Both the position numbers and the translations under genes were made by a program. A stretch of 64,000 bases of DNA, taken from NCBI GenBank assembly GCA_032717465.1, contig CM064657.1, positions 25,547,319 to 25,611,318 on the forward strand. Direction: 5' to 3'. The notes beneath the pieces were generated by a model. The model saw nothing but the letters and a program-made list of their open reading frames with translations. It was not told the origin of the DNA and searched no databases. The DNA is from Coenobita brevimanus (lineage: Eukaryota > Arthropoda > Malacostraca > Decapoda > Coenobitidae). Below are positions 43,093-54,566 of this stretch, piece by piece. Numbering within the stretch: position 1 is the first letter of the stretch; the number at the start of each line of letters is the position of its first letter.

Positions 43093-45555
43093 AAACAAGA
43101 TTATTTTTACCCCTCAGAGATACGAGCGAAGTCAGACATTAGGTGTGCCATAGCCTCACTCCTTGTGTGTTGAAGTAACTGCTGAGCTGGACATTGTGGG
43201 AATCGAGTGGAGAGGTGAAGGGTGGAGTCATCAGTGTATGAGTGGATAGGGTTAGATGTACAGCGTAGAAGGTCATTGATGAATAAAAGGAAGAGGGTTG
43301 GTGATAGGACAGAGCCCTGAGGAACACCACTGTTGATAGATCTAGGAGAAGAACGATGACCGTCTACAACAGCGGCTATAGAACGACCAGAAAGGAAGCT
43401 AGAGATGAAGGCACAGATAGAAGGATAGAAACCGTAAGAGGGCAGTTTGGAAATTAAAGATTTACTGTATGCCAGACTCAATCGAAAGCCTTTGAGAATG
43501 TCAAGTGCAATGGCAAAGCTTTCGCCAAAGTCCCAAAAGGATGATGACCAGGAGTCTGAAAGGTAGGTGAGAAGATCGCCTGTGGAGCGTCCCTGACAGA
43601 ACCCATACTGACGATCAGAAAGAAGGTTGTGACAGGAAAGATGCTTTAAAATTTTTCTATTAAGAATTGACTCGAAAACTTTTGAGATACAGGATGTTAA
43701 AGCAATTGGACGATAGTTAGAGGGTTGGGAATGGTCACCCTTCTTTGGGACTGGCTGAATGAGAGCAAACATCCAGCAAGAAGGAAAGGTACAAGTTGAT
43801 GGACAAAGGTGAAAGAGTTTGTCTAGGCAGGATGTAAGCACAGAAGCACAGTTCTTGAGAACAACAGGAGGGACTCCATCAGGTCAATATCCCTTATTAG
43901 TATTGAAGCCTGTGGTGGCAGAAAATACATCAGCTGAAGAAATATTAATGTCAGTCATGAGGAAGTCAGAGGGGGGAAGTGATGGAGAAACAGCACCGGA
44001 ATCGTCTAAGGTGGAATTGGAGGAGAGTGTCTGAGTGAAGAGATCTGCTTTATCAGCAGAAGAAATAGCTACAGAGCCATCAGAGTAGAAAATAGAAGGG
44101 AAGGATGATGAGGTAAAGTTGTTAAAAAGGTTTTTGGCAAGGTGCCAGAAGGACCGGGAAGAATTCAAGTTAGAGAGCTGAGAGCATTTAGTACAGATGA
44201 AATTATTTTTAGCAGAGTGAAGAACAGACTTAGCATGATTCCTGGCAGAAACGTATAAAAGATGTGATTTAGGGGTGGGTTGGCTCCGGAATCATTTATA
44301 GGCCCTCTCCTTGTTGCGGACAGCAATAGAACAAGCGTAATTAAACCAAGGCTTTCGTGCATTAGTTAAAGGATATGAGAAGGGAATGTATGCTTCCATG
44401 CCTGAGAGAATAACCTCCTTAATGCGCAAGGTACACCCAGATGGCTCCCGGCCATGGAAACAATAATCATTCCAGGGAAAATCAAAGAAGTACTGCCTGA
44501 GGGCCTCCCAATTCGCAGCTCCAAAGTGCCACAGACGAAGTTTCTTTGAAGGGTCTGCAGGCCGTACCGGAGCGATAGGACAGGTTAAGGTGATAAGGTT
44601 GTGATCAGAGGAGCCCAATGGAGAGAAAAGATTAACAGTGTAAGCAGAAGGATTAGTTGTAAGGAAGAGGTCAAGTATGTTGGAGCTCTCTCCAAGGCAG
44701 TCAGGGATATGGGTAGGGTGCTGTACAAGCTACTTTAAGTCATTAAGGATAGAAAAGGTGTAAGCTTGTTCACCAGGTGGATCAGTGAAAGGAGAGGAAA
44801 GCCAAAAGTGGTGGTGAACACTGAAACCTCCTAGAATGGAGATTTCAGAGAAAGGAGAAATGGATAGAATGTGTTCCATCGTAGAAGTAAGATAGTCGAA
44901 GAATTTTTGATAGTCAGTACAGTTAGGAGATAAGTAAACAGCACAGATATATTTAGTCAGAGAATGACAGGAAAGCCGAAGCCAGAGTGTAGAGAATTCA
45001 GAAGAATCGAGTTCAGGAACATGAGAGCAAGATAAGTTGTTGCGTATTAATACACAACAGCCACCTTTGGCTTTGAAATGAGTGTAGAGAAAGTAGGAGG
45101 ATACAGAAAAGGGTCTGCTGTCAGTTGCCTCAGACAGCTGAGTCTCAGTTAGGAAAAGAAGGAGAGGTTTAGAGAAGGAGAGGTGGTGCTCAACAGAGCG
45201 AAAGTTAGAAGAAAGGCCACGAATGTTGCAGAAATGAAGAAGAAGAGTCAAACACTGGTTCCATGCATCTTGAGTCATCACCAGGAGAGGGGCAGAAGGT
45301 GGGTGCATTTATGGTCCCCCACCCTTGGGACTCCGAGGCTATGTCATTCGACACCATTTTTTTGTTTTTTTTTCCAAATTTTGAAAAGGTAGTGTGGTGT
45401 GTACTGTGCATGTAGTTTGGTGTAGATAGTTAGAGGAACTTGTATTGGAGAGCAAGCTGGCCTACTCACCTAGTCCCGAGGGCTGATGAAATGGGACCTC
45501 CAGCTCTCCCTGTCATCAGCTTTCCATCCACCTTGGGAGTACTGCCCTGCTCGAC
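43093..45555 (-). mobile_element. I/Jockey-like LINE family E, 5' half
   Basis: Minus-strand 5' end at about 45550, endonuclease, linker and RT to SDFARISEG. It stops exactly at the TTAA of piggyBac pB1. The missing 3' half, beginning at the next residues, is at 58692-59478 on plus, also directly at a TTAA. Confidence 0.8.
43107..45308 (-). pseudogene. Family E endonuclease and reverse transcriptase, broken
   Basis: The endonuclease is at 45308-44730 (LHFCNIRGLSSNF, LFLTETQLSEAT, ILGGFSVHHHFWL where a G-D-F-N motif is expected, so two key residues are changed). The linker is at 44618-43884 in three frames. RT at 43841-43107: MFALIQPVPKKGDHSQPSN, YRPIALTSCISKVFES, YGFCQGRSTGDLL, INSGVPQGSVLSPTLF, and YTDDSTLHLS with the catalytic Asp pair. 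ALDILKGFRLSLAYS replaces the expected A-F-D-x-V-W, so another catalytic Asp is lost. The clade (I, Nimb or Jockey) was not resolved. Confidence 0.75.
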
Positions 45556-45559
45556 TGGT

Positions 45560-46455
45560 GCTACAGTCTACTCCTCACTTGTTGAAGCTTGGCGGCAAAA
45601 TGTTGAGGAACAGACTTGCTGCCACAATTACATCATCCAAATAGGCAAAAAGAGAGTGGGCAATCATGCCACTGAAGGCTGAGTCTCATGAATACTGAAG
45701 GGGCATTTAATCCAAAAGGAAGCCTCTTAAACTGAAAATGTCCAGAAGGGGTGGTAAATGCTGTCACTGGGCGAGATGACTCTTCCATTTCTACTTGCCA
45801 GTAATCACCGAGTAGGTCAAGGGATGTAAAGACCAAGTTGTTCTCCCTTAGTGACTATAACAAATCAGTTAAAACTGGCAATGGAAAACAATCAGGTACG
45901 GTGACAGAAATTACTTTATGACAGTCCACTACTGGTCTAAATTGTCCACCATTCTGTGGAACTAGGAAAAGTGGACTATTCCATGGACTGACAGTGCTCA
46001 GTAATGTTCTGATCTAACATGTTTTGCACTATCTCATCTGTTTCTTATCTCAAACTGTGGGGTAATCGATACGCTGGTATGTACATTGGCTGAGTTCCTG
46101 GCACTAATTCTTTGTGATGTTGCACTGGATCTGTCCTACCCATAGGTTCCCCAGGTAAGGCTACTACATCTCGATAAGTCTGCAAAAGAATGAGTAATTG
46201 CTCCTTATGCTGTGGGTAGTCACCGGAAGATACCTGTGAAACAAGGTCAGGTGAAAGAGTCGTGGTAGATCCATTAGCGTTGATGGTAGACACACCAGAT
46301 GATTCACTATCATCATCATCCTTAGTAGGCATGAAGAATGGTACATCCTTGCACACCCTTAAGGGTGATGGGTAAACCAGGAAATCCCTAATCTTTATAC
46401 CAGTTTTATGCTTCAGTGGCATATTTGTGACATTTAACAAGTAGAGATAACACAA
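45560..46455 (-). pseudogene. Gypsy protease-RT linker and reverse transcriptase, first part
   Basis: 46455-46045 carries LLQTYRDVVALPGEPMGRTD and QPMYIPAYRLPHSLR, the usual entry to gypsy RT. 45836-45633 carries FTSLDLLGDYWQVEM (first RT Asp), TAFTTPSGHFQFKRLPFGL. In shifted frames the minus strand reads LFAYLDDVIVAAS (YLDD catalytic box, near 45660-45620) and KSVPQHFAAKLQQVRSRL. There are several frameshifts and stops, so no product. Confidence 0.75.
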
Positions 46456-47242
46456 ATTATCCTCCTACACAATGCACAATGCCGACTTGTAAGTTAAGCC
46501 ATTCTCACAACACGTCTCTGGTAATGCTAGTACATCCACTCCTTCTTTTGCACCTACAACACGAAGAGATTTCTGTAAACTCATGTGTCGACAAAATTGT
46601 GCACTGTTTTGTTACTGCTTGCCTCATCTTCACTCATTGTAGAATGTCATTCAAAATGTTTGAGGTAGTTAAATGAAACATGTCTGAGTCGGCTATTGTG
46701 TCACTGTTAGAGGGGTTCTCATTAGCCACTACTGAATGCTTGGAGGGGGTGTCATTATATGTTAGTGAATTTTCCTCGTTACTCTAAGGCAGTGGTGGAG
46801 TCACGTTAGACTGAATGACTGAGTTTATGTGGGAAAGGAGAGGACGTGGTTACTCCATGGTTACTACTACTGGGAAACAACTACCACAAGCAGGTATTAG
46901 GACAATGAATTGTTGAGCCATGGTGGGTAAACCAATAAGAGTATCTGAGGGTTACCTGAGATCATGGTTACATGAAACTCTGCTATGAAAAGTTTTAAGG
47001 CTTCATCAAGTTGTTTCTCTAAAGTGACCCTTCCTTTGACATTAATCTCTGAGCCATCCAAAGTGCACAGATGTATATCAGGTAGTTCAAGGATCCTGAC
47101 CATTCTAATTGTTCTCCTAATGCTGTTTAGAGAGGTTTCCAAGATTAAATTTACCACTGATCCTGTGTCCATGAAAAATGATGTCTTGACCCCTTTGCTC
47201 CATCCCAGAATAACTATGTCTAAAGAAGTTAGAGGCCCTACC
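46451..47242. repeat. 792 bp near-identical duplication, copy 1
   Basis: Aligns without gaps to 60239-61030 at a constant offset of 13788 bases. I found a single difference (A at 46990 against G at 60778). It covers the end of the gypsy protease and the start of the linker. Confidence 0.9.
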
Positions 47243-47298
47243 TGGCGAATGGGGAGTTGATCTTCAGCTGTTTTGTGACATTTTTCTGATAAGGACAT
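46897..47298 (-). pseudogene. Gypsy aspartic protease region
   Basis: TSLDIVILGWSKGVKTSFFMD is followed by TGSVVNLI, giving the DTG active-site triad with the expected Phe-Met before it. HLCTLDGSEINVKG and the hydrophobic ISGNPQILLLVYP follow, where a gypsy protease has the I-L-G motif. The frame ends at NNSLS. The DTG is intact, but upstream and downstream frames are broken. Confidence 0.7.
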
Positions 47299-47755
47299 TC
47301 CTATTTCCCCAACTAGTGGCTAGCAAGATAATGACACTCATCAGTGGTATGAGCAGCACTGTCCTTGTGATATCTGCAAGTAGGATGACGTGATTGCAAA
47401 GGTGTGTGCCATCACCCCTGTGAGTGGCTCTGTCCTTGTTTGCGATAACAGCTTGATTCTCAATTACCAGCGTAGTCACACTGCCAGCACACAGTTGAGG
47501 ATTGTTTGCCCTGTCATACATTGGACTGGTCATGACTGCTTGCTGGTGATCAGTGCTGTGAGCAGGAATGGATACTGCTAGGTTTGCCTCTGGTAGTCAG
47601 TCGTGAATGTGAGGAGTCTGATGAAGCAGCAGAGGTATGAAAGACTTTTACAGTTCCATCTGCGATGTGAGAGGCTGAGGTGCAAGTACTTGCTGGCAAG
47701 TGATTCTTGGTCCTAGTCTTTCTGTTCTTGCCTTTGAGATGTCCAGGAGGTCATC

Positions 47756-48133
47756 TCATGGATTAAAGCATATCTGTAAGGCTATTTCCTGTTGTTTACC
47801 ATCCAACCAATTGATAAATCTAAGGTAACCCATTAAGTCTCCAAAATCTTCCAATTTAATAACATAATTTCCATCATCATGAGTTACCCAAGGAGTATCT
47901 CGCATTAACTGGCTTATCTCTGAGCTTGTAGCTTTTGCTGTGGCTGCTGCCTCAAACAGCACTGCATCTTTAGTTGGAATTTCCATATCCTCCTGCATTT
48001 GTTTGAGGAGATTAGATTTACCAGTGAGAGACCCAGCCTTGGAATGGGTACAACAGAGCTGTATTAATTTCTGATGGAATTCATCAAATGTGTTGCAGTG
48101 ATCGAAATAACCGGCGTGGAGCATAGCTCCCAT
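47756..48133 (-). pseudogene. Gypsy gag segment
   Basis: 125 codons: MGAMLHAGYFDHCNTFDEF, LIQLCCTHSKAGSLTGK, DTPWVTHDDGNYVIKLEDF, GYLRFINWLDGKQQEIA. The composition and place before the protease suit a capsid-like gag region. A Thr/Pro-rich frame lies further upstream (48677-48324). No knuckle was clearly readable between 47750 and 47300. Confidence 0.5.
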
Positions 48134-48683
48134 CTGTGATTTGCCTTGATGTAACCAGCCTTTAAGATAGGAGATTTTTAGGGGTTCAGTCGTGATATGT
48201 CAATTATGAATATCTGTTCTGACTTCTCTGAGGAAGTCATAGATAGACCTGAGTTATCTTCAGTGGTGTACTTTGAGCAGTTACCGTCGTCCAAATATAT
48301 GGACTGTGGAGGGGAAGCCAGGTTCACCATCGCTGGTAGAGTTTGAGGGTGGGAAGTTGTGGAAGTAAGTAGTGTACTGGGTTGAGATACAGAGTTAAAG
48401 TAGTGGTAGTTGTGTGTGGTAGAACTGGGTGCTGTGATGATGTAATAGACAAATTAGAAGGAGTAGTTGGAGAATGGGCAGAGGGAATCTCTAAAGAATC
48501 ATTTAGAGAGGGTGGTGTATCTGGATTTATTTTATCTGGAAGAAAATCATCTGGATTTTCTAGAATGGAAGTAGTAATGGTGGTAGTGAGGGTGGTGTGA
48601 AAGAGTTCAGTGGTAGGTGTTGTATGAGTGGATACGCTGGGTTTTACAGACACCTTCCCACTACAGGGACGAGTCAAGGTATT

Positions 48684-49179
48684 TACATCACTGAGATCAA
48701 CATCCTCACTGTTGGTCTCAAGTTGCTGGTGAACAGGAGAGAGATTAAATTTCTGGATGTATTACATGTAGTAATGTAAGAAAATTTATATGAATAGTTA
48801 TGACATTGAAAATGTATTACAGTATATACAACGAGACTATAAAGGAACATGAAACATATACAATGATAATGAAGGGGAATACACACAGTGAAAGCGGATG
48901 TGAAAGAGAATTGCTTGGGTGAAGAATGAATAAAGTGAGAGAGGAGCGTGATGAATGAAGCAGGCGAGAAGATTGATTAATATGAATCAGAAATGCGATA
49001 CAGTGAATGAAAGTAGATGAATGGTAATATGAGTCACAATCTGTAAAGATGATCTTAGGATAATCTCTGTCAAAAGTCAAGGTATGGACAGATGACATGA
49101 AACAGTATATTTACACGTACTGAATACTGAAACGTCACTGGAGGAAGCAAGAAGTCAGCTGGCTGGAGGAGCAACTTCA
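48684..49179. other. Gypsy gag region in broken frames, no clear motif
   Basis: Lies between the gag start and the Thr/Pro-rich segment. I see no readable domain. Confidence 0.4.
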
Positions 49180-49431
49180 TTAAGGCGAGCTGAAGATCAG
49201 TATAGAGCTGAAATTCAGGAACTTACTATAGCAAGATCTCACCCAGAAATACATAGGGGACACAACCACAAGGCAGGTGAACAGAGAGGAGTGTGGTAGG
49301 TGTGGAGACTGGAGCAGGGACAGAGCATCAGCACAAGCGAGGTGTGGCCAATGGGCTATTTCACTGAGAATATACTGTGCGGAGGCAATGTGAATGAGAT
49401 CCAACTCACCACTGCCACCAATTTGTTCCAC
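49180..49431 (-). pseudogene. Gypsy gag N-terminal segment after the primer-binding site
   Basis: Begins near the LTR edge with MEQIGGSGELDLIHIASAQ; the frame is short and ends without a recognised domain. On the minus strand the DNA ACAAATTGGTGGCAGTGG directly follows the LTR end, like the primer-binding regions of many gypsy elements. Confidence 0.45.
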
Positions 49432-49437
49432 CCCTTT

Positions 49438-49742
49438 TGTAACCCCAGTTAGGAGTAGTCCAGAGATCTTGATGTAGTTTCAACAGGAGTTTATTTACAG
49501 AAGACAAACACAGGTCCAACCCATTCTATGCCAGCCATCAACTGCTCACTGCGAGAGTAATGTGGGGAGCCAGCTTGGAAGGCGTTTTGCAGGTGTTAGC
49601 ATTCTTCAAAGTTTGCTGATATGTTTACTAACTGTCACATAGCCACCCACTACTAGATACATACACTGTTAACTTATACTGTACACTTATACACTGTTAG
49701 TTCTAGTTTGCAAGTTCAAGAGATTATCGATATATGGTTACA
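49438..49742 (-). mobile_element. Gypsy 5' LTR (about 305 bp)
   Basis: The plus strand starts TGTAACCCC at 49438 and ends GGTTACA at 49742 (or 49761), giving TG...CA with a 7 bp terminal inverted repeat. A minus-strand AATAAA lies at about 49490. No second LTR was found for comparison. Confidence 0.6.
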
Positions 49743-49762
49743 GTATAAAGGTATGGTTACAT

Positions 49763-50256
49763 AGTATGGCTACACAGAAATCGTGCAGCGTGGAGAGCTG
49801 CCATTAGGTGACCAAGACCGACACATGCAAGCATGTTGGAGCCTTCAAAAACGAAAATGTATCAGGTAGGGGAATTCTGAATCATATAAAGATCTGAGAC
49901 TAGTTGCCAGATGATGCTAGAATGATTAATATCAGCAGTCCTTACTTATTTTGCCCTCTGTTTTTAAGTTTGATGAAGTTTTGGTTGAATATAAACAGTC
50001 GTTCTTCTTGATATCCATAATTGTGGTAAAGTGGTTTCCATTGGGATATTATTGATGCTTACCTCCCTATGTGGATGTGGGCCAAAAACTGTACATGAAA
50101 CTCGCCTACCAAAGCCAGCGACACTCACTCACATACCAGCTTGCTCTCTTCACCTTAATATCCCATAATTTCCTTCTTGGTGGATCACAAGGGAGTCAGA
50201 AAAGTCGCATAAAATGTCCATCAGTGTTATTGCACCCAAATGCAGCAAACTCAAAC
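49763..50256. other. Fragment of a TTAA-type MITE and unassigned sequence
   Basis: 49800-49860 (GGTGACCAAGACCG, CATGCAAGCATGTTGGAGCC) matches the MITE at 59811-60188. No gene is seen in the rest. Confidence 0.4.
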
Positions 50257-50258
50257 TA

Positions 50259-50978
50259 CAGTATACCCTCACATTTGGAGAATTCACTTTTGGCGATGGG
50301 ATGGGATTGTACACAACACTCTAATTGGTGACAGAAATCTCACATTTGGTGAGTTGTTTATAATAAAAATATACTGTAACTGTATTCTATAATTTTATGC
50401 CAATTAATTTCAACCATTTTTTTATTAATCTGAATTAAATTCAACAAAATTTAGTTTGTATTGTGAAATTCAAGTCTCGTCTTCTCAAACGTTTTGAAGT
50501 TTCGAGACATCTTTGTTTACACTTCTCTACCAGCTACCATCACATGCGGTACACTTCTCTGCCAACCACCATCAAGTGTGCATCATTTTGTCTGTGTTTT
50601 ATTGTGATTCCTATCTGTGCTGAGGACATGAGAATACATAACAGTTGATGAAACACAAAAGAGCGGAATGGGTGACCGTGGCAGACCACCAAATCGTCCA
50701 GAATGTGAGTACAGAGTTGGGAAGAAATTCAACAAGTACACTTTGCAGGACAAAGAGAAGTTATCAAGATGTTAGATCAGGGCCAGAAACAAGGTTATGT
50801 GTGTTTGTCACATGATTTACACCCAGTACTGTTATAATATGGGCGGAAGATCAGTCCAATCATGCATCCCCAAAAACAATATATTTTTTTCCCATTAGTT
50901 ATTCAGTTCAGATTTGGCAAATTCCAGTTTGGCAGAGTTTTTTCGCACCTGTTATTCGCCAAATGTGAGAGTTTGCTG
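50259..50978. mobile_element. pogo/Tigger-type MITE with TA duplication
   Basis: TA at 50257-50258 and 50979-50980. The left end is CAGTATACCCTCACATTTGG; the right end reverse-complemented is CAGCAAACTCTCACATTTGG. 16 of 20 positions match. A short open frame (MGDRGRPPNRPE at about 50669) may be a transposase leader, but no DDE block exists. Confidence 0.6.
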
Positions 50979-51090
50979 TATTAATAAGGGCAAAAAAGCA
51001 CCAGTAAACAAACACAGCACCCCCTCGTATTTTGCAGCTACCAACAGTTTGGTTTGGCAACAGTACAATTCAGTAATTATCTTGGTGTTT

Positions 51091-52873
51091 ACATATTTAC
51101 CTGGTTATGATATACAGGAAATAAGCTACACTTATGGGGTCCCATCTCTGTTTCTCGATAAGTCAGATTTTGCATTGACCTCATTTAAGTATTTAGACTG
51201 GATGATCTCTTTGGCCAGGCTATTCCACAGGTTTATGCATCTATATGGAAAACTATATTTCTTTATATCCTTCTGGCAACTTGGCTTTTTTCAGTTTCAT
51301 TCTGTGTCCTCTTGTTACTCTCCCATCCCATACAAACAGATCTCCTCTGTCAATTTTTTCTACTCCCATCATGACCCTGAACACTTCAGTCATGTCACCC
51401 CTCTCGCTCCTTTCTTCTATGGAAAGTAGGTCTAGTTTTCCAGCCTTTCCCTGTACAACAGATCTGCCAGGCTAGGGACCATCTTGGTTGCTGTTCTTTG
51501 TATTCTCTCGATCTTGTTTATATCTTTCTTTTTATGTTGGGACCACACTAATGCCGCATATTCCAACCTGGGGCGGATCATGGCCTCTATCAATTTTTTC
51601 ATCATCTCCTCACCTATGGAATGAAATGCTACTCTTATGTTAGTCAAGAGATAATACATCTCTCTAACTATCTTGTTAGTGTGTTTTTCAGGTGACATAT
51701 TATCTTGGACCAGCGCTCCCAAGTCCTTCTCTTCTTTTGCTTTTGTGATGGTTCATTACCCATCAAATAATTCAGTGATGGGTTCTTGGTACTTTTACCC
51801 ATTTCCAATATTTTACATTTTTTTGCATTGAATTTCACTTCCCACATCTGGCTCCACTTATTAATCATATCCAGGTCCTCCTGGAGCATTTTACAGTCTT
51901 CTTCAACTTCTACCCTCCTCACAATCTTTGCATTGTCAGCAAACAGACTTGCATCACCGTTCATTCCATCAGTCATATCAGGAACATTACGGGCTCTAAC
52001 ACCAAGCCCTGTGGGACTCCACTTGTTACTTCTCTCCATCTAGACATCCCGTCCTTTATTACTGTCCTCATTTGTCTGCCTCTCAAGAAGACTCTCATTC
52101 ACTCTTAGAGGTTCCCCTTCAGTCATCCTGTGTTCCAATTTCCACATTAGTTGCCTGTGGGATACCTTGTTAAAGACTTTCTCCATATCTAAATACACAC
52201 AATCCACTCAGCTATCTCCCCCCTGATGCACGTCTGTCACCCATGAGTAGAAGCTCAACAAGTTGGAAACACATGACCTTCCACTTTTGAATCCAAACTG
52301 ACTTTCTGCCAAAATGTCCATCTCCTCCAGATATTTTATTCATCTGTCTTTCAGGATTCTCTCGCACAATTTTGCAATCATGCTAGTCAGGGACACTGGT
52401 TTATAATTCAGAGGTTCTTCTTTGTTCCCTCCCTTATAAACTGGTACCACATTGGCCGTCTTCTATTCTCGAGGCACTTTCCCTTCTGCCAGTGAATACA
52501 CAGTTAAACCATGAATCGTATCTTTCATATCCAATTAGAGATCTTGTCTGGTCCTGTGACCTTCGTCACATCTTGAGTTTCCAGTAGTTTGCATACTTCT
52601 TGCACTTCAACTTTTACATCTTTTAACACTACATTTCTACCCTCTCCCTCCTCCTCCACAAAATCACATTCTCCAGTGAAAAGTGATTGGAAGCATTTGT
52701 TCATTATTTCAGCTTGCATAACTGCATCTTTATAGACATTTCCTTCTACTTTCAGCTTGTTGATTCCTTCCTTTTGTTTCAGTTTGCCATTAACAAACCT
52801 GAAAAACAATTTAGTTCTTCCATACATTTGTAAACTATAAGTTTTTTTAAGTTTCTTTCCTCTCTACATATTC
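51091..52873 (-). mobile_element. CR1-group LINE family B, copy B4
   Basis: The 3' end at 51091 (TTACATATTTACCTGGTTATG on plus) through C-terminal domain and RT to the linker. It is broken at 52873 by a pogo-type end (TA then CAGTAACTTCTC). Confidence 0.8.
51432..52827 (-). pseudogene. Family B ORF2 (B4), heavily broken
   Basis: 52827-52525 is the linker (RFVNGKLKQKEGINKLKVEG, ETQDVTKVTGPDKISNWI). The RT fingers lie in mixed frames at 52100-52500. 52039-51668 has GDASLFADNAKIVRR, where FADD is FADN, so one catalytic Asp is lost. 51722-51432 has MSPEKHTNKIVREMYYLL and PRLEYAALVWSQHKKKD. Confidence 0.75.
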
Positions 52874-53459
52874 TTGTACAGTAACTTCTCAAATAACACG
52901 AGGGTTATGTTCCTGGAGAGGTTGCGTTATCTTAAAATGCATTATTTAAACATAATTTTCCCATAAGAAACAATGGTACTATTGGGGGTTATGTTCCTGG
53001 ACTCTGGAAAAGTCTACCCATTTGGGAAGTTATGCTACTCTAGACTTAAAAGCAACAATATTAATTTGAAAGAAAATCCACGTAAGAAACAAAAACAGTT
53101 TGAGCCGTAGTTGGGCCAAAGCATTGTTTACTTCTCCTCAAATACATACAGTACTGTTTTCATTTTTTACGTGGATTTTCTTTCAATTCTGCTTCTTTCA
53201 CGGCATTGTGAAAGTTCCTCAACATTAGTAGGTCATAGAAACAATACAGTAAAGGCAAAATTTTCATTACTGTAAGGTCACAAACAATAACAACACACAG
53301 TATCACTTCATCTACGCATCACTCGTCGTCTGCTGCTGTCCCTGCTCACTCCACTCCCCCACCTTCCCCCACTCCCCCCTCCACGCACTGCTGTCCCTCC
53401 TCGCTCTGCTGTCCTGATATGTAAAGACTTAATATACCATAATGAAACAGATACAAAAT
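52874..53459. mobile_element. pogo/Tigger-type fragment and unassigned sequence
   Basis: Begins CAGTAACTTCTCAAATAACA with an internal repeat GGGTTATGTTCCTGGA (52905 and 52985). The opposite end was not recognised. No gene. Confidence 0.45.
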
Positions 53460-53461
53460 AT

Positions 53462-54096
53462 ATATCTATCTATCTATCTATAGCCTGACGCCCTAATCCC
53501 GCAAAGGGTGGCCGCAGACAAAACGCCTCCAAGTCACTCTGTCACCCACCATTTGACTCCCCTCCCCCCAACTCACCCCCCCCTCCCTCATACACCTCTC
53601 AACTCCATCCCTCCACCTCATCCTCGGTCTACCCCTCCCTCTCCCTCCCTCCACCTCACCTACATACACCCTCTTAGTCAGTCTTTCATCCTCCATTCTC
53701 TCCACATGTCCAAACCACCTCAGTGTATTTCTCCTAATCTTTTCAACCACATCCACATCTACCCCACAACGTTCCTTCACTTCTTCATTCGTCAACCTGT
53801 CCCTCCACGTTACTCCACATGCTCCTCTCAAGTAACTCATTTCCACTGCTCTCACTCTTGACTTGTTCCCCTCTTGCAAGGTCCATGCCTCGCTTCCATA
53901 CGTCAGGGTAGGGATCACAATACCATCATGCAGTGACTTCTTAACTTCCATACTCACGTCCCTATTTCTCATCACTGCTTTCAGTGTACCAACAACCTTT
54001 CTTCCCTGCTGTACCCTTTCACGTACTTCATCCCCCAAAGTTCCATCCTTACTCATCACACTACCCAAGTACTTGAATGCACTCACATTCTCATCT
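53462..54096 (-). mobile_element. RTE-like LINE fragment C1d
   Basis: The C1 tail at 53462 (CTATC repeats, then GCCTGACGCCC) to a 5' truncation at about 54096 next to a short (TA)n. It contains the C-terminal third of ORF2. Confidence 0.85.
53493..54094 (-). CDS. RTE C1d ORF2 C-terminal fragment
   Basis: Open frame from the truncation to CGHPLRD-stop: ENVSAFKYLGSVMSKDGTL, IPTLTYGSEAWTL, LRWFGHVERMEDER, GRGRGRPRMRWRDG. It is the same domain as at 17.9-18.3 kb and 26.2-26.6 kb and differs from them at few residues. It carries no catalytic RT motif. Confidence 0.8.
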
Positions 54097-54103
54097 ATAT
54101 ATA

Positions 54104-54226
54104 TATATAAATACAGTCGACCCTCTGTCTTCACGGGGGTTAGGGGCCTGAGACCCCCGTGAAGATCGAAAATCCATGTAAAATTGGTGCCCCCCTAAAA
54201 ACACCTCTAGCCCCCCATTTCCTTCT
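54104..54226. mobile_element. Tigger-type terminus after (TA)n
   Basis: CAGTCGACCCTCTGTCTTCA begins at about 54113, the same end as at 39702. It contains an inverted repeat (CACGGGGGT and ACCCCCGTG). It is cut by the piggyBac TTAA at 54227. The Tigger coding fragment at 57138-57260 may belong to the same element. Confidence 0.5.
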
Positions 54227-54566
54227 TTAACCTGTCACGTCCCGAGGTTTTCTGCACCTCCGACATCCCCCAGTCCCGAGGTATTTTCGAAAAAATTTTT
54301 TTTGGCTAAAACCTTCGCTTTTGGTGAGAAACATCGAAAATTCATAGAGAAATCGCTCACCTGAGGTTTAAAATACCGAATCCAGGTAGGAGTTCCTCCT
54401 TACCTGACTGGGTTTTCTAACATGCTGGCACCAAAGAAAACGAGTTCTATGGGAGGGTAACTATTTTATCCACTCATAAACGGTATTTATTTATTTACCT
54501 GGTACGAATGTATATGTAGTATGAGAGTATATTGGTTTTCAAGCAGTAATAAAGGCATTATAAGAT

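Larger units (their letters stand above)
45556..49742 (-). mobile_element. Ty3/gypsy LTR retrotransposon, 5' half (LTR, gag, protease, RT start)
   Basis: Order on the minus strand: LTR 49742-49438, primer-binding region just inside, gag 49431-47756, protease 47298-46897, RT 46200-45556. RT stops after the YLDD box at the edge of LINE E. The continuation of the RT is at 59632 on plus. Confidence 0.75.

Noticed and set aside
46479..46676. Small plus-strand ORF repeated at 60267-60464
   Set aside because: Present twice only because of the 792 bp duplication; antisense to gypsy sequence and without motif.
46897..47298. Host aspartic protease
   Set aside because: DTG sequence lies between gypsy gag and RT on the same strand, so it is the retroelement protease.
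45556..49742. Endogenous retrovirus with envelope
   Set aside because: Only LTR, gag, protease and RT parts are seen; no envelope-like frame, so it is treated as a gypsy retrotransposon.
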